Source: Algibacter luteus (lineage in GTDB: Bacteria; Bacteroidota; Bacteroidia; Flavobacteriales; Flavobacteriaceae). From it: a stretch of 64,000 nucleotides of DNA. Below are positions 52,973 to 61,742 of this stretch, piece after piece. The position numbers and the translations under genes are program-made. Below the pieces are notes generated by a model. It was not told where the DNA came from, did no database searches, and saw only the letters and a list, made by a program, of their open reading frames with translations. The stretch is from the NCBI RefSeq assembly GCF_900141715.1, contig NZ_FQYK01000003.1, positions 1 through 64,000 of the forward strand. The letters run 5' to 3'. The first letter of the stretch is position 1. Every line of letters begins with the position of its first letter.

Positions 52973-52979
52973 AATGTTA

Positions 52980-53330
52980 ATTTGAAGCTATTTCCTGCTA
53001 TTCGCTGTATCTTTTTTTCGTGCCTCAAAAAAGGATGCCGCTTCTATCAGGGCTAGATTATCAGCCAAAAGTAGTTTAAAGCATGTAATTACAGATTAGT
53101 TTGCAAGAACATTTACATAAGAAATGAGAACAAATAACAAAAAGTCAACACCCAAATCAATTCGTAGAATTGAACGTCAAGGCGCAGAATAGATGAAGAA
53201 AAGCTCCGAGAACAGGAGAACGCAGTTCGACGCGGAGTTTTCAAATCGGTTTTTATCCTGATAAAATCAGGATAAAAAATTCCTCGGCTTGAATTTGATT
53301 TTTTGGTTCGTTTTGTATCAAGACAAAATG
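52980..53330. repeat. Dispersed-repeat-like non-coding sequence inside the metal operon
   Basis: The 378-base gap between binding-protein and ATPase genes has three unlike parts. 52981-53047: CTATTTCCTGCTATTCGCTG ... CCTCAAAAAAGGATGCCGC, resembling a repeat I recall scattered in flavobacterial genomes. 53155-53240: a comparatively GC-rich block with CTCCGAGAACAGGAGAACGC and GACGCGGAG. 53250-53278: a perfect 13-pair hairpin (TTTTTATCCTGAT/ATCAGGATAAAAA, loop AAA). No coding frame fits. Whether it is truly repeated needs a genome-wide search. Confidence 0.5.
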
Positions 53331-53350
53331 AACAAATAGATAAAATAAAG

Positions 53351-54088
53351 ATGGAACAAAAAATAGCCGTAAAAGTAGACGATTTAACCGTAGCCTATAA
53401 CTACAAACCCGTGCTTTGGGATATCGATTTAGAAATCCCCGAAGGCGTTCTTATGGCTATTGTAGGGCCCAACGGTGCTGGTAAATCTACGCTTATAAAA
53501 TCTATTTTAGGTATTTTAAAACCTATAGCAGGCAGCGTTAGCATCTACGATAAACCCTATGACAAACAGCGATCTCTCGTAGCTTACGTACCCCAAAAAG
53601 GCAGTGTAGATTGGGATTTTCCAACAACGGCTTTAGATGTCGTGATGATGGGCACTTACGGCAGTTTGGGCTGGATAAAACGTCCAGGACAAAAAGAAAA
53701 AAAGGCAGCATTAGAAGCTTTAGAAAAAGTAGGTATGCTTCCTTTTAAAAACCGTCAAATTAGTCAGCTTTCAGGCGGACAACAACAACGAATATTTTTA
53801 GCTCGAGCTTTAGTACAAAACGCATCCATCTATTTTATGGATGAACCCTTTCAAGGAGTTGATGCCACTACTGAGATTGCCATCATAAACATCCTTAAAG
53901 AATTACGGAAAGCCGGAAAAACGGTTATAGTAGTACATCACGATTTACAAACTGTCCCAGAATATTTCGATTGGGTAACCTTTTTAAATGTAAAAAAGAT
54001 TGCTACAGGTCCGGTAAAAGATATTTTTAATGATGATAACCTTACTAAAACCTATGGTATTAATTACAAAGTAAGTATTCAGGAGTAA
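53351..54088 (+). CDS. Metal ABC transporter ATP-binding protein
   Basis: A 245-residue ATPase from ATG 53351 ([25 protein letters not shown]). Walker [10 protein letters not shown] at 39-47, signature LSGGQQQR, Walker B IYFMDEPF, and the switch His in [10 protein letters not shown]. The [23 protein letters not shown] segment is characteristic of MntA/ZnuC-type cluster A-I importers. It starts two bases before the first permease. A longer frame to 53303 runs into the repeat-like gap and was not used. Confidence 0.96.
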   Translation: MEQKIAVKVDDLTVAYNYKPVLWDIDLEIPEGVLMAIVGPNGAGKSTLIKSILGILKPIAGSVSIYDKPYDKQRSLVAYVPQKGSVDWDFPTTALDVVMMGTYGSLGWIKRPGQKEKKAALEALEKVGMLPFKNRQISQLSGGQQQRIFLARALVQNASIYFMDEPFQGVDATTEIAIINILKELRKAGKTVIVVHHDLQTVPEYFDWVTFLNVKKIATGPVKDIFNDDNLTKTYGINYKVSIQE

Positions 54089-54090
54089 AA

Positions 54091-55218
54091 ATGGACATAA
54101 CAGAATACATAAAACTGGTCTTTACAGACTACACCTTAAGAACCATAACTATGGGAACCGCCATTCTTGGTGCAGTTACAGGTATGCTAGGCAGTTTTGC
54201 TGTATTACGTAAACAAAGTTTACTAGGTGATGCTATTTCTCATGCAGCCTTACCCGGAATTGCCATTGCTTTTTTAATTACGGGAACCAAAGACACTAAT
54301 GTGTTACTGTTGGGAGCTTTAATAAGTGGACTTTTAGGCACGTTTTGGATTCGAGGTATTATTAGTAAAACCCATTTAAAGTCAGATACCGCTTTGGGAT
54401 TAATACTATCCCTGTTTTTCGGATTCGGTATGTTGTTGCTAACATTCATCCAAAAACAACCTAATGCCAACCAAGCAGGACTCGATAAATATCTTTTTGG
54501 TCAAGCCGCAACTCTTGTTGAAAGTGATGTCTGGTTAATGGCCATAGTAACGGGTATTTGCCTTTTTGTTTTATTACTTTTCTGGAAAGAATTTAAAATT
54601 TTATTGTTCGATGCCGATTATACCAAAACTCTAGGTTTCAATACTAATTTTATTGATGTATTAATAACGTCCTTTATCGTATTAGCCATTGTACTCGGCC
54701 TTCAAACGGTTGGCGTGGTATTAATGAGTGCTATGTTGCTTGCGCCGGCGGCTGCGGCAAGACAATGGACAGACAGCCTAGGAATAATGGTATTTCTTGC
54801 TGCTGTTTTTGGTGCTTTTTCAGGTGTATTTGGTACAGCAATAAGTGCCACTCAAAATAACCTTTCAACAGGACCTGTAATCGTTATTGTTGCAGGAGTT
54901 TTTGTGCTTGTTTCTTTCGTTTTTTCACCAAGTCGAGGATTGCTGTTTAAGCAAATTCGATTTATTAAAAACCGAAGAGATTTACAGCTTCATAACACCT
55001 TAGCTTTTATGTTCAGAATTGCTGAAACTCATGAAAATATTTCACACCCACATGCTATTAAAATATTAAACAACTTTCAGGGTTTTACCAAAGGGACGCT
55101 TCAAAAATTAGTACGTAAAAATTATGTGAAATTAGACGGGAGCATGTGGAGCTTGACCGAAGAAGGTTTTAAAATTGCATCAAATTTGTACAACCAACAA
55201 TCCGATAACAATGAGTAA
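54091..55218 (+). CDS. Metal ABC transporter permease 1 with C-terminal winged-helix-like extension
   Basis: A 375-residue ABC-3-type permease (TroC/MntB/ZnuB). Membrane core about residues 12-285: GTAILGAVTGMLGSFAVLRKQSLLGDAISHAALPGIAIAFL and LGLQTVGVVLMSAMLLAPAAAARQW are the hallmarks. Ordinary members stop near 280-290; this one continues for about 85 soluble residues that end in GTLQKLVRKNYVKLDGSMWSLTEEGFKIASNL, resembling the wing of DtxR/MntR-type DNA-binding domains. It may sense or bind partner proteins. It overlaps the next permease by eight bases (ATGAGTAA). Confidence 0.92.
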   Translation: MDITEYIKLVFTDYTLRTITMGTAILGAVTGMLGSFAVLRKQSLLGDAISHAALPGIAIAFLITGTKDTNVLLLGALISGLLGTFWIRGIISKTHLKSDTALGLILSLFFGFGMLLLTFIQKQPNANQAGLDKYLFGQAATLVESDVWLMAIVTGICLFVLLLFWKEFKILLFDADYTKTLGFNTNFIDVLITSFIVLAIVLGLQTVGVVLMSAMLLAPAAAARQWTDSLGIMVFLAAVFGAFSGVFGTAISATQNNLSTGPVIVIVAGVFVLVSFVFSPSRGLLFKQIRFIKNRRDLQLHNTLAFMFRIAETHENISHPHAIKILNNFQGFTKGTLQKLVRKNYVKLDGSMWSLTEEGFKIASNLYNQQSDNNE

Positions 55219-56371
55219 TGCACAATTAGAAATACAGGTTATTGCTAGTTTAGTTGCTATTGCATGTGCAATTCCAGGTACGTTTTTAGTGCTTCGAAAA
55301 ATGGCCATGATTAGTGACGCAATTAGTCATTCTATCTTGCCTGGTATCGTTATTGGATTTTTTATAACACAAGATTTAAACTCCCCATTATTAATATTAC
55401 TTGCAGCCATAACTGGTATTATTACTGTGGTTTTGGTAGAATATATTCAAAAAACAGGGTTAGTAAAAGAAGACACCGCTATTGGATTAGTATTTCCTGT
55501 ACTCTTTAGTATTGGTGTAATTATGATTGCTAAAAATGCTAACGACGTCCATTTGGATGTAGATGCGGTTTTATTGGGTGAGCTCGCATTTACGCCATTC
55601 GACAGACTCATTATTTCTGGAGCCGATGTTGGCCCAAAATCCATGTGGATTATTGGAAGTATTTTAATTATTACCATCGGGCTATTAATCGCATTTTTTA
55701 AAGAACTAAAAGTAAGCACTTTTGATGCTGGGTTATCTGCTTCGTTAGGTTTTTCGCCTGCAGTTATTCATTACGGATTGATGACGGTTTCTTCGGTTAC
55801 AACTGTTGGGGCTTTTGATGCGGTAGGCGCCATATTAGTCGTTGCTTTAATTATTGCTCCAGCAGCAACAGCCTATTTATTGACAAACAATTTGAAGCGC
55901 ATGCTCTTATATGCCATCTGTTTTGGTGTATTTAGTGCCATTTCAGGATATTGGTTAGCACATGTTTTGGATGCCTCAATTTCAGGATCGATAACCACCA
56001 TGCTCGGTTTACTGTTTTTTATGGTTTACTTATTTGCGCCTAACAAAGGTGTTATTGCTGTTATGTATAGAGAAAAGCAACAACGTACTGAAGTATCATT
56101 ATTAACGTTTTTGTTACACCTTAAAAACCATACTGAAGAAAGTGAGCGCCATGTTAATCACCTCAACGAACATATCAATTGGCAAAAAGTGCGTTCTAAA
56201 ACAGTTTTAGATTTGGCTTTAAAAAACAATATGATTCAGTTTGATAAAAACATAGTTTCATTAACCGAAAAAGGTGATGAATTTACATCAAAAGCTATCG
56301 ACTATATCATTACTAACAAAGATGCTCAAATTGAGCACATGAAAGATGATTTCTTTTTGTTTAGAGGTTAA
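55211..56371 (+). CDS. Metal ABC transporter permease 2 with C-terminal winged-helix-like extension
   Basis: A 386-residue paralog of the preceding permease, from ATG 55211 (MSNAQLEIQVIASLVAIACAIPGTFLVL). The core has ISDAISHSILPGIVIGFF and TVGAFDAVGAILVVALIIAPAATAYLL. After the last helix (GLLFFMVYLFAPNKGVIAVM) a ~100-residue tail follows: LLTFLLHLKNHTEESERHVN, KVRSKTVLDLALKNNMIQFDKNIVSLTEKGDEFTSKAIDYI, again winged-helix-like. The two permeases probably form a heterodimer. ATG 56375 of the YraN gene comes three bases after the stop. Confidence 0.92.
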   Translation: MSNAQLEIQVIASLVAIACAIPGTFLVLRKMAMISDAISHSILPGIVIGFFITQDLNSPLLILLAAITGIITVVLVEYIQKTGLVKEDTAIGLVFPVLFSIGVIMIAKNANDVHLDVDAVLLGELAFTPFDRLIISGADVGPKSMWIIGSILIITIGLLIAFFKELKVSTFDAGLSASLGFSPAVIHYGLMTVSSVTTVGAFDAVGAILVVALIIAPAATAYLLTNNLKRMLLYAICFGVFSAISGYWLAHVLDASISGSITTMLGLLFFMVYLFAPNKGVIAVMYREKQQRTEVSLLTFLLHLKNHTEESERHVNHLNEHINWQKVRSKTVLDLALKNNMIQFDKNIVSLTEKGDEFTSKAIDYIITNKDAQIEHMKDDFFLFRG

Positions 56372-56374
56372 ACT

Positions 56375-56734
56375 ATGGCACAACACAACGAACTCGGTAA
56401 AAAAGGCGAACAACTGGCAGTAGATTTTCTTATGAAAAACAATTATGATATCGTTGAACGCAACTACAGGTTTGATAAAGCTGAAGTGGATATTATTGCC
56501 CAAAAAGAAGGTGTTCTAGCTATTATTGAAGTTAAAACACGTTCTACTTCCGATTTTGGAGATCCGCAAGATTTTGTTAAACCCAAGCAAATTCAACGCT
56601 TAGTAAAAGCTGTTGATGAATATGTAACCGTAAACGATTTAGATGTGGAGGTACGTTTTGATATTATCGCCATTGTAAAAGAAGGTAAAGGCTTTAATAT
56701 TGAGCATCTAAAAAATGCATTTTACCATTTTTAG
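56375..56734 (+). CDS. YraN/UPF0102 family endonuclease-like protein
   Basis: A 119-residue member of UPF0102. HNELGKKGEQLAVDFLMKNNYDIVERNYRF, then the restriction-endonuclease-like core KAEVDIIAQKEGVLAIIEVKTR (Asp-x-Glu-x-Lys type) and a C-terminal RFDIIAIV. The fold is nuclease-like; a DNA repair or structure-specific role is proposed for the family but unsettled. It follows the permease closely and may be co-transcribed without a functional link. Confidence 0.94.
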   Translation: MAQHNELGKKGEQLAVDFLMKNNYDIVERNYRFDKAEVDIIAQKEGVLAIIEVKTRSTSDFGDPQDFVKPKQIQRLVKAVDEYVTVNDLDVEVRFDIIAIVKEGKGFNIEHLKNAFYHF

Positions 56735-56736
56735 TT

Positions 56737-58071
56737 TTATTCTTCTTCGCCTTGAATATACTTTACCAAAGATTTAAAGTCTGATGGCTTTTCGAGAATT
56801 CTTTTATCCTTATCTAATATAAAATACGTTGGTGTTGAAGTTACACCATAGGCGTCACCGATTTCGTTATCCCATTTGCCTTCACCATAAACATGAATAA
56901 AATTAGGAAAATCATAAGTTAGATTTTTCCAGCTGTAAGGCTCATCTTCTAAACCAACAGCAACTACTTTTACTTTGCTTTTTTCCAAAGTATTTACAAA
57001 ATCTCTTAATTGAGGTATTTCTTCTAAACAGTGCGAACAACCACTACTCCAAAATACGACTATGTAATTTTCGGCAACATTTAATTGTGTTAATTTCTTA
57101 GTAATAAGCTTTCCTTTTTCTTTGACTTCAACATCAAAATCTGGCGCTATATTACCTTTCGAAAGATTTTTATATAAAATTAATGCATGTAAAAGATCTT
57201 GATCATTTAAAGACACAGCAACATTCATTAAATAATTTTCTGCTATATAATTTGAAATAGATTCAAATCCTAAATCAGACATTTGCTGCCATAAATCAAA
57301 CAACAAGATGCGTTGCACTTCTTTTGGAGCTGTCTTCATATGGCGATAAACCACATCGATATTCTTTTTGTAATTTTCAAGTTCATCTTCAGAATTTGCA
57401 GACATTCCAAATACATAATTCAACATTTTTTCTTCAAGAAAGTTAGAGCTCTGTAAGGTTTTATTATTAAAATCTACATGGTCAAAATAATGTTTTTCTA
57501 AGTTTTTAATATAAGTTTTAACATCTTCAACCTTTGATGGAATATAGGGCCTGTTCGCTTTTATAAAATCAAAGGCCATAGTGCCTTTTGCAGCTTTCTC
57601 GAAACTTTCCTGTGTTTCTTTCTGAGTTTTAAAAATAGCCTTTAACGCTAGGGTATCTTTACTTGCTTTTCCATAGTAATTTCCTATACTTTGAGTTACC
57701 ATAGACATGCTATTGGTATAAGAAGCTAATAATTTATTAACCGTAGATTTCTTGAATTCCACACCAGTTTCTGACATAAACGTGAGTTCAATGTCTTCAT
57801 TCCCGTTGTACATAATATCAAAATTATAATCTTCTTGAGGAACTGCATACACCAATCGATACATACCTTTAGTAGCCGTAGAATCTAATTTGAACTCAAA
57901 ACTACCATCTTCTTTTATTTCTGCATTGGATATATAATCTGAAATGGTTGGATTAACCTTATAAAGAAGTGCAAAATTAAAATCTTCTGCGGGATAAAAA
58001 ACACCTTTAATACTGTGTTGTGCAAGTAACATACTTGGTATTAAAAAAGCTATAAAAAGTAATCGTTTCAT
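56737..58071 (-). CDS. TlpA-like exported thioredoxin-domain protein
   Basis: A 444-residue exported protein. Signal peptide MKRLLFIAFLIPSMLLAQ. The first ~110 residues have a DUF4369-like strand pattern (SIKGVFYPAEDFNFALLYKVN, EIKEDGSFEFKLDST, MYRLVYAVP). A helical middle follows, and the last ~135 residues form a TlpA/AhpC-type thioredoxin domain: NYIVVFWSSGCSHCLEEIPQL with the redox CSHC, GVTSTPTYFILDKD with the cis-Pro. Probably a periplasmic disulfide reductase or a factor for cytochrome c maturation; the partner is unknown. It ends two bases from the convergent yraN gene. Confidence 0.9.
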   Translation of the reverse strand: MKRLLFIAFLIPSMLLAQHSIKGVFYPAEDFNFALLYKVNPTISDYISNAEIKEDGSFEFKLDSTATKGMYRLVYAVPQEDYNFDIMYNGNEDIELTFMSETGVEFKKSTVNKLLASYTNSMSMVTQSIGNYYGKASKDTLALKAIFKTQKETQESFEKAAKGTMAFDFIKANRPYIPSKVEDVKTYIKNLEKHYFDHVDFNNKTLQSSNFLEEKMLNYVFGMSANSEDELENYKKNIDVVYRHMKTAPKEVQRILLFDLWQQMSDLGFESISNYIAENYLMNVAVSLNDQDLLHALILYKNLSKGNIAPDFDVEVKEKGKLITKKLTQLNVAENYIVVFWSSGCSHCLEEIPQLRDFVNTLEKSKVKVVAVGLEDEPYSWKNLTYDFPNFIHVYGEGKWDNEIGDAYGVTSTPTYFILDKDKRILEKPSDFKSLVKYIQGEEE

Positions 58072-58105
58072 GTATTTTAGATATTCCTTATTTTAAAATC
58101 AATAA

Positions 58106-61100
58106 TCAAGCCACAATAGGTTGTAAAACCTCTAACGCTTTTTTTACAGATTTAATATTCTCGAAAGTTAGCATTAATCGTAAACCACTTCGGGTTTGTT
58201 TTTCTTTCATTTTACACGCGTTAGGATGTGTTTGTACAAACTGTAACACTTTAGTAAAATTATGACTTTGGTAAAAACTACTCTGTTGGTCGTTAATAAA
58301 ATAACCTATTAACTTACCTTTTTTCATGATGATTTTTTCAAATCCAATTTTAGTAGCTAACCACTTTATTTGGACACTGTTTAACAAATCGGTCACTTGT
58401 TTGGGTAATTCTCCAAAACGGTCTATCAATTCCTTTTCAAAGGTAATCAAATCACCTTCAGTTTTTAAGTTGTTTAATTGGGTATAAAGGTTCAGTCTTT
58501 CAGCAATATTATTAACATAGCTATCTGGAAACAACAATTCAAAATCTGTGTCTATCGTCACATCTTTTACATATACTTTCTCAGAGTTATCATCATTATA
58601 CAAGTCTTTAAACTCGTTTTCTTTCAACTCATCAATCGCTTCATTTAATATTTTTTGATAAGTATCAAATCCTATTTCATTTATAAACCCACTTTGTTCA
58701 CCACCCAGTAAATCGCCAGCACCTCTAATTTCTAGATCTTTCATGGCAATGTTGAACCCGCTACCTAATTCGGTAAATTGCTCTAAGGCGGTGATACGTT
58801 TTCTAGCATCATCAGTCATTGCTGAATATTCTGGAGTAATGAAATAACAAAATGCCTTTTTGTTGCTACGTCCTACTCGTCCGCGCATTTGGTGCAAATC
58901 GCTAAGCCCAAAATTATTCGCATTATTTATAAAAATGGTGTTGGCGTTTGGCACATCTAAACCACTTTCTACAATGGTGGTACTTACTAAAACATCAAAC
59001 TCACCATCCATAAACGAAAGCATGAGTCGTTCTAATTTTTTACCTTCCATTTGCCCATGACCAATACCAATTTTAGCATCGGGCACTAGGCGTTGTAGCA
59101 TGCCTGCTACCTCTTTTATATTCTCAATTCTATTATGAATGAAGAATATTTGTCCACCACGTTGAATTTCGTAACTAATAGCATCACGAATAGTTTCTTC
59201 GCTAAAACGAATAACATGACTTTCTATTGGATAGCGATTTGGAGGGGGTGTTGTAATAACCGATAAATCTCTAGCGGCCATTAAACTAAACTGAAGCGTT
59301 CTAGGTATTGGTGTTGCGGTTAAGGTTAGTACATCAACGTTATCTTTTAAGGTTTTTAGCTTTTCTTTTACAGCTACTCCAAATTTTTGTTCCTCATCAA
59401 CAATAAGTAAGCCTAAATCTTTAAACTTTACGTTTTTATTTACGAGTTGATGTGTACCAATGATAATATCAACCTTGCCTTGTTCTAGAGCTTCTAAGGT
59501 TTCTCGTTTTTCTTTCGCGGTTCTAAATCGGTTTAGATAATCGACGGTTAATGGGAAGTCTTTTAAGCGGTCTTTAAAGGTCCTTGAGTGTTGATATGCC
59601 AAAATAGTAGTTGGCACCAACACAGCTACTTGTTTGCCATTATCTACCGCTTTAAATGCTGCACGAATTGCAACTTCTGTTTTTCCGAAACCTACATCGC
59701 CACAAATAAGCCTATCCATGGGGCGTTCGCTTTCCATATCAGCTTTAATATCGGCCGTTGCAGTACTTTGGTCAGGAGTGTCTTCATAAATAAACGAAGC
59801 TTCCAGCTCGTGTTGCATGTAACTATCGGGATTGTATTGATAGCCTTTTTCGGTTTTACGTTTTGCGTAGAGTTTTATTAAGTTGAAAGCGACGTGTTTT
59901 ACACGGGCTTTTGTTTTTTGTTTTAAGGTTTTCCAAGCATTGCTCCCTAATTTGTAAATTTTAGGTGGTTTGCCATCTTTACCATTAAATTTAGTGATTT
60001 TATGAAGCGAGTGAATACTTAAATACAATACATCGCGCTCGCCATAAATAAGTTTTATGGCTTCTTGCTTTTTACCTTCTACATCTATTTTTTGAAGTCC
60101 GCCAAAACGCCCAATGCCATGATCGATATGAGTGACATAATCGCCAATAACTAGATTAGTGAGCTCTTTTAAAGTTATGGCCTGTTTTTTAGCATACCCA
60201 TTTTTTAAATGAAACTTATGGTAGCGCTCAAAAATTTGATGATCGGTATAACAGGCTATTTTATTATCATGGTCTATAAAACCTTGGTGTAATGATAAAA
60301 TTATGGTTTGATATGCTTTAACATCGAGATGAGAATCGTCAAAAATATCATGAAACCGTTTAGCTTGCTGCTCACTTACGCAAGCTATATAATTGGTATA
60401 ACCGTTATCTGTGTTAGCATTTAAATTTTCAATTAATAAATTGAATTGCTTGTTAAATGCGGGTTGTGGTGTGGTGTTAAATTCTATATGTTGAGAAGTC
60501 TCGACGGAGCCAGCGCTTGGCACAGCAGAAGTACTCGACATGATAGCAGAAGTCCCAAATTCAACAATAGAGAAATCATGTAATTGCTTTTTTAGTAATG
60601 CGGCATCACAAAATAATTCTTGAGGTTCGGCATGTTTTATATCTTCTGAAAGGGTTTTAAAGGCTTCTTCGGCTTTTGCATAAAAATCGTCGATTCGAGA
60701 AAAAAGTAAATCGGCATTTTTTATACACACTACTGTTTTTTGAGCAATGTATTTTAAGAAACTTTGCCTGCTTTCTTGCAATAATTTATTGGCAACATTG
60801 GGTATGATGTTGATTTTTTTAATTTGCTCGATAGACAATTGTGTTTCTACATCGAATGTACGGATACTATCAACCTCATCGCCAAAAAATTCGATACGAT
60901 AAGGCTCGTCGTGCGAGAATGAAAATACATCTACAATACCACCACGCACTGAAAACTCTCCAGGTTCGGTTACAAAATCGACACGTTTAAATTGATAATC
61001 AAAAAGGACTTCATTTACAAAATCGATTGATAACTTATCGTTTACACCAACTTTTAAGGTATGTCGTTCCAGTTCTTTTCGTGTTACCACCTGCTCGAAA

Positions 61101-61483
61101 AGTGCATCGGGATAAGTAACAATAATTGCTGGTTTTTTTTGTGAGTTGATGCGGTTTAAAACTTCAGCACGTAATAATACATTGGCATTATCAGTTTCTT
61201 CAATTTCGTATGGCCTTCTGTAGCTTCCTGGGTAGAAAAGTACATCTTTATCGCTTAAAAGTTGTTCTAAATCGTTAAGGTAATGCGCTGCCTCTTCTTT
61301 GTCGTTAAACACTAATAAAAAAGGCTTTTGAACCTCTTTAAAAACAGCAGCAATAACAAAGGATAATGAAGATCCTACGAGGCCTTTTAAATGTGTTTTT
61401 GCTTGGGTTTGGGCAATAGCACTTTGCAGATTTTGCTTTTGCAAAGTCTGTAAATAGGTTTGAGAGATAAGGGTTTTACTCAC
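58106..61483 (-). CDS. mfd: Transcription-repair coupling factor Mfd
   Basis: An 1125-residue Mfd that removes stalled RNA polymerase and recruits UvrA. Order seen: UvrB-like N-domain (DKDVLFYPGSYRRPYEIEETDNANVLLRAEVL, VTEPGEFSVRGGIVDVF), the RNA-polymerase-interacting domain (GDYVTHIDHGIGRFGGLQKIDVEGKKQEAIKLIYGERDVLYLSIHSLHKITKF), the helicase core (ICGDVGFGKTEVAIRAAF, LIVDEEQKFGV, LTATPIPRTLQ, TTIVESGLDVPNANTI, HQMRGRVGRS) and the C-terminal TRCF domain. Unusual: around residues 311-331 a Ser-rich insert (SAIMSSTSAVPSAGSVETSQ) with distinct base composition sits between the N-domain and the RID. ATG 61483 has a -7 box 21 bases upstream. Confidence 0.96.
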   Translation of the reverse strand: MSKTLISQTYLQTLQKQNLQSAIAQTQAKTHLKGLVGSSLSFVIAAVFKEVQKPFLLVFNDKEEAAHYLNDLEQLLSDKDVLFYPGSYRRPYEIEETDNANVLLRAEVLNRINSQKKPAIIVTYPDALFEQVVTRKELERHTLKVGVNDKLSIDFVNEVLFDYQFKRVDFVTEPGEFSVRGGIVDVFSFSHDEPYRIEFFGDEVDSIRTFDVETQLSIEQIKKINIIPNVANKLLQESRQSFLKYIAQKTVVCIKNADLLFSRIDDFYAKAEEAFKTLSEDIKHAEPQELFCDAALLKKQLHDFSIVEFGTSAIMSSTSAVPSAGSVETSQHIEFNTTPQPAFNKQFNLLIENLNANTDNGYTNYIACVSEQQAKRFHDIFDDSHLDVKAYQTIILSLHQGFIDHDNKIACYTDHQIFERYHKFHLKNGYAKKQAITLKELTNLVIGDYVTHIDHGIGRFGGLQKIDVEGKKQEAIKLIYGERDVLYLSIHSLHKITKFNGKDGKPPKIYKLGSNAWKTLKQKTKARVKHVAFNLIKLYAKRKTEKGYQYNPDSYMQHELEASFIYEDTPDQSTATADIKADMESERPMDRLICGDVGFGKTEVAIRAAFKAVDNGKQVAVLVPTTILAYQHSRTFKDRLKDFPLTVDYLNRFRTAKEKRETLEALEQGKVDIIIGTHQLVNKNVKFKDLGLLIVDEEQKFGVAVKEKLKTLKDNVDVLTLTATPIPRTLQFSLMAARDLSVITTPPPNRYPIESHVIRFSEETIRDAISYEIQRGGQIFFIHNRIENIKEVAGMLQRLVPDAKIGIGHGQMEGKKLERLMLSFMDGEFDVLVSTTIVESGLDVPNANTIFINNANNFGLSDLHQMRGRVGRSNKKAFCYFITPEYSAMTDDARKRITALEQFTELGSGFNIAMKDLEIRGAGDLLGGEQSGFINEIGFDTYQKILNEAIDELKENEFKDLYNDDNSEKVYVKDVTIDTDFELLFPDSYVNNIAERLNLYTQLNNLKTEGDLITFEKELIDRFGELPKQVTDLLNSVQIKWLATKIGFEKIIMKKGKLIGYFINDQQSSFYQSHNFTKVLQFVQTHPNACKMKEKQTRSGLRLMLTFENIKSVKKALEVLQPIVA
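60490..60550 (-). repeat. GC-rich in-frame insert within mfd with short internal repeats
   Basis: About 60 bases contrast with the AT-rich gene: GAGAAGTCTCGACGGAGCC, then the near-palindrome GCCAGCGCTTGGC (60509-60521), then AGCAGAAGTACTCGAC. GAAGT(n)CTCGAC occurs twice about 33 bases apart, and AGCAGAAGT recurs at about 60545-60553. The design resembles CTCGAC-containing dispersed repeats of Flavobacteriaceae; it keeps the reading frame. Confidence 0.55.
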
Positions 61484-61503
61484 CTAATTTTGTTTTACGA
61501 ATG

Positions 61504-61511
61504 CAAATATA
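61504..61511 (-). promoter_or_regulatory. Promoter -7 box for mfd
   Basis: Minus strand reads TATATTTG, 21 bases before the mfd ATG. Confidence 0.5.
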
Positions 61512-61571
61512 AGGTTTAGGTTTATTTAAATGTAGGTTAATTATAATTTCGCAATTTTTTATGTAGCTAAA

Positions 61572-61672
61572 AAAGTGTTGTGCACACGCGTTAGGGATTG
61601 TAGTGGAAAGCCAACAGCGAAGGAACGAAGCGAGGACTTGTAGCGGAAAGCCCGACCCTTGTGGTAACGCCC
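61572..61672. repeat. Dispersed-repeat-like element upstream of mfd and the TerB-like gene
   Basis: A GC-rich block in an AT-rich gap: GTGTTGTGCACACGCG, then two imperfect copies of one unit, GGGATTGTAGTGGAAAGCC (61593-61611) and GGACTTGTAGCGGAAAGCC (61634-61652), separated by CAGCGAAGGAACGAAGCGA. I recall close variants scattered in Bacteroidota genomes. No coding frame is plausible. Confidence 0.6.
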
Positions 61673-61713
61673 AAAAAATTAAAATTTCGGTTTAAAATCT
61701 TAAAAAAAATATG

Positions 61714-61721
61714 TACGTTTG
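61714..61721 (+). promoter_or_regulatory. Promoter -7 box for TerB-like gene
   Basis: TACGTTTG matches TAnnTTTG and is followed by C; leader about 15 bases. Confidence 0.5.
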
Positions 61722-61742
61722 CAGCACTAAAAAGAAGTATAT

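Noticed and set aside
59588-59881. Plus-strand 97-codon frame in mfd
   Set aside because: Antisense to conserved helicase motifs; low-complexity translation.
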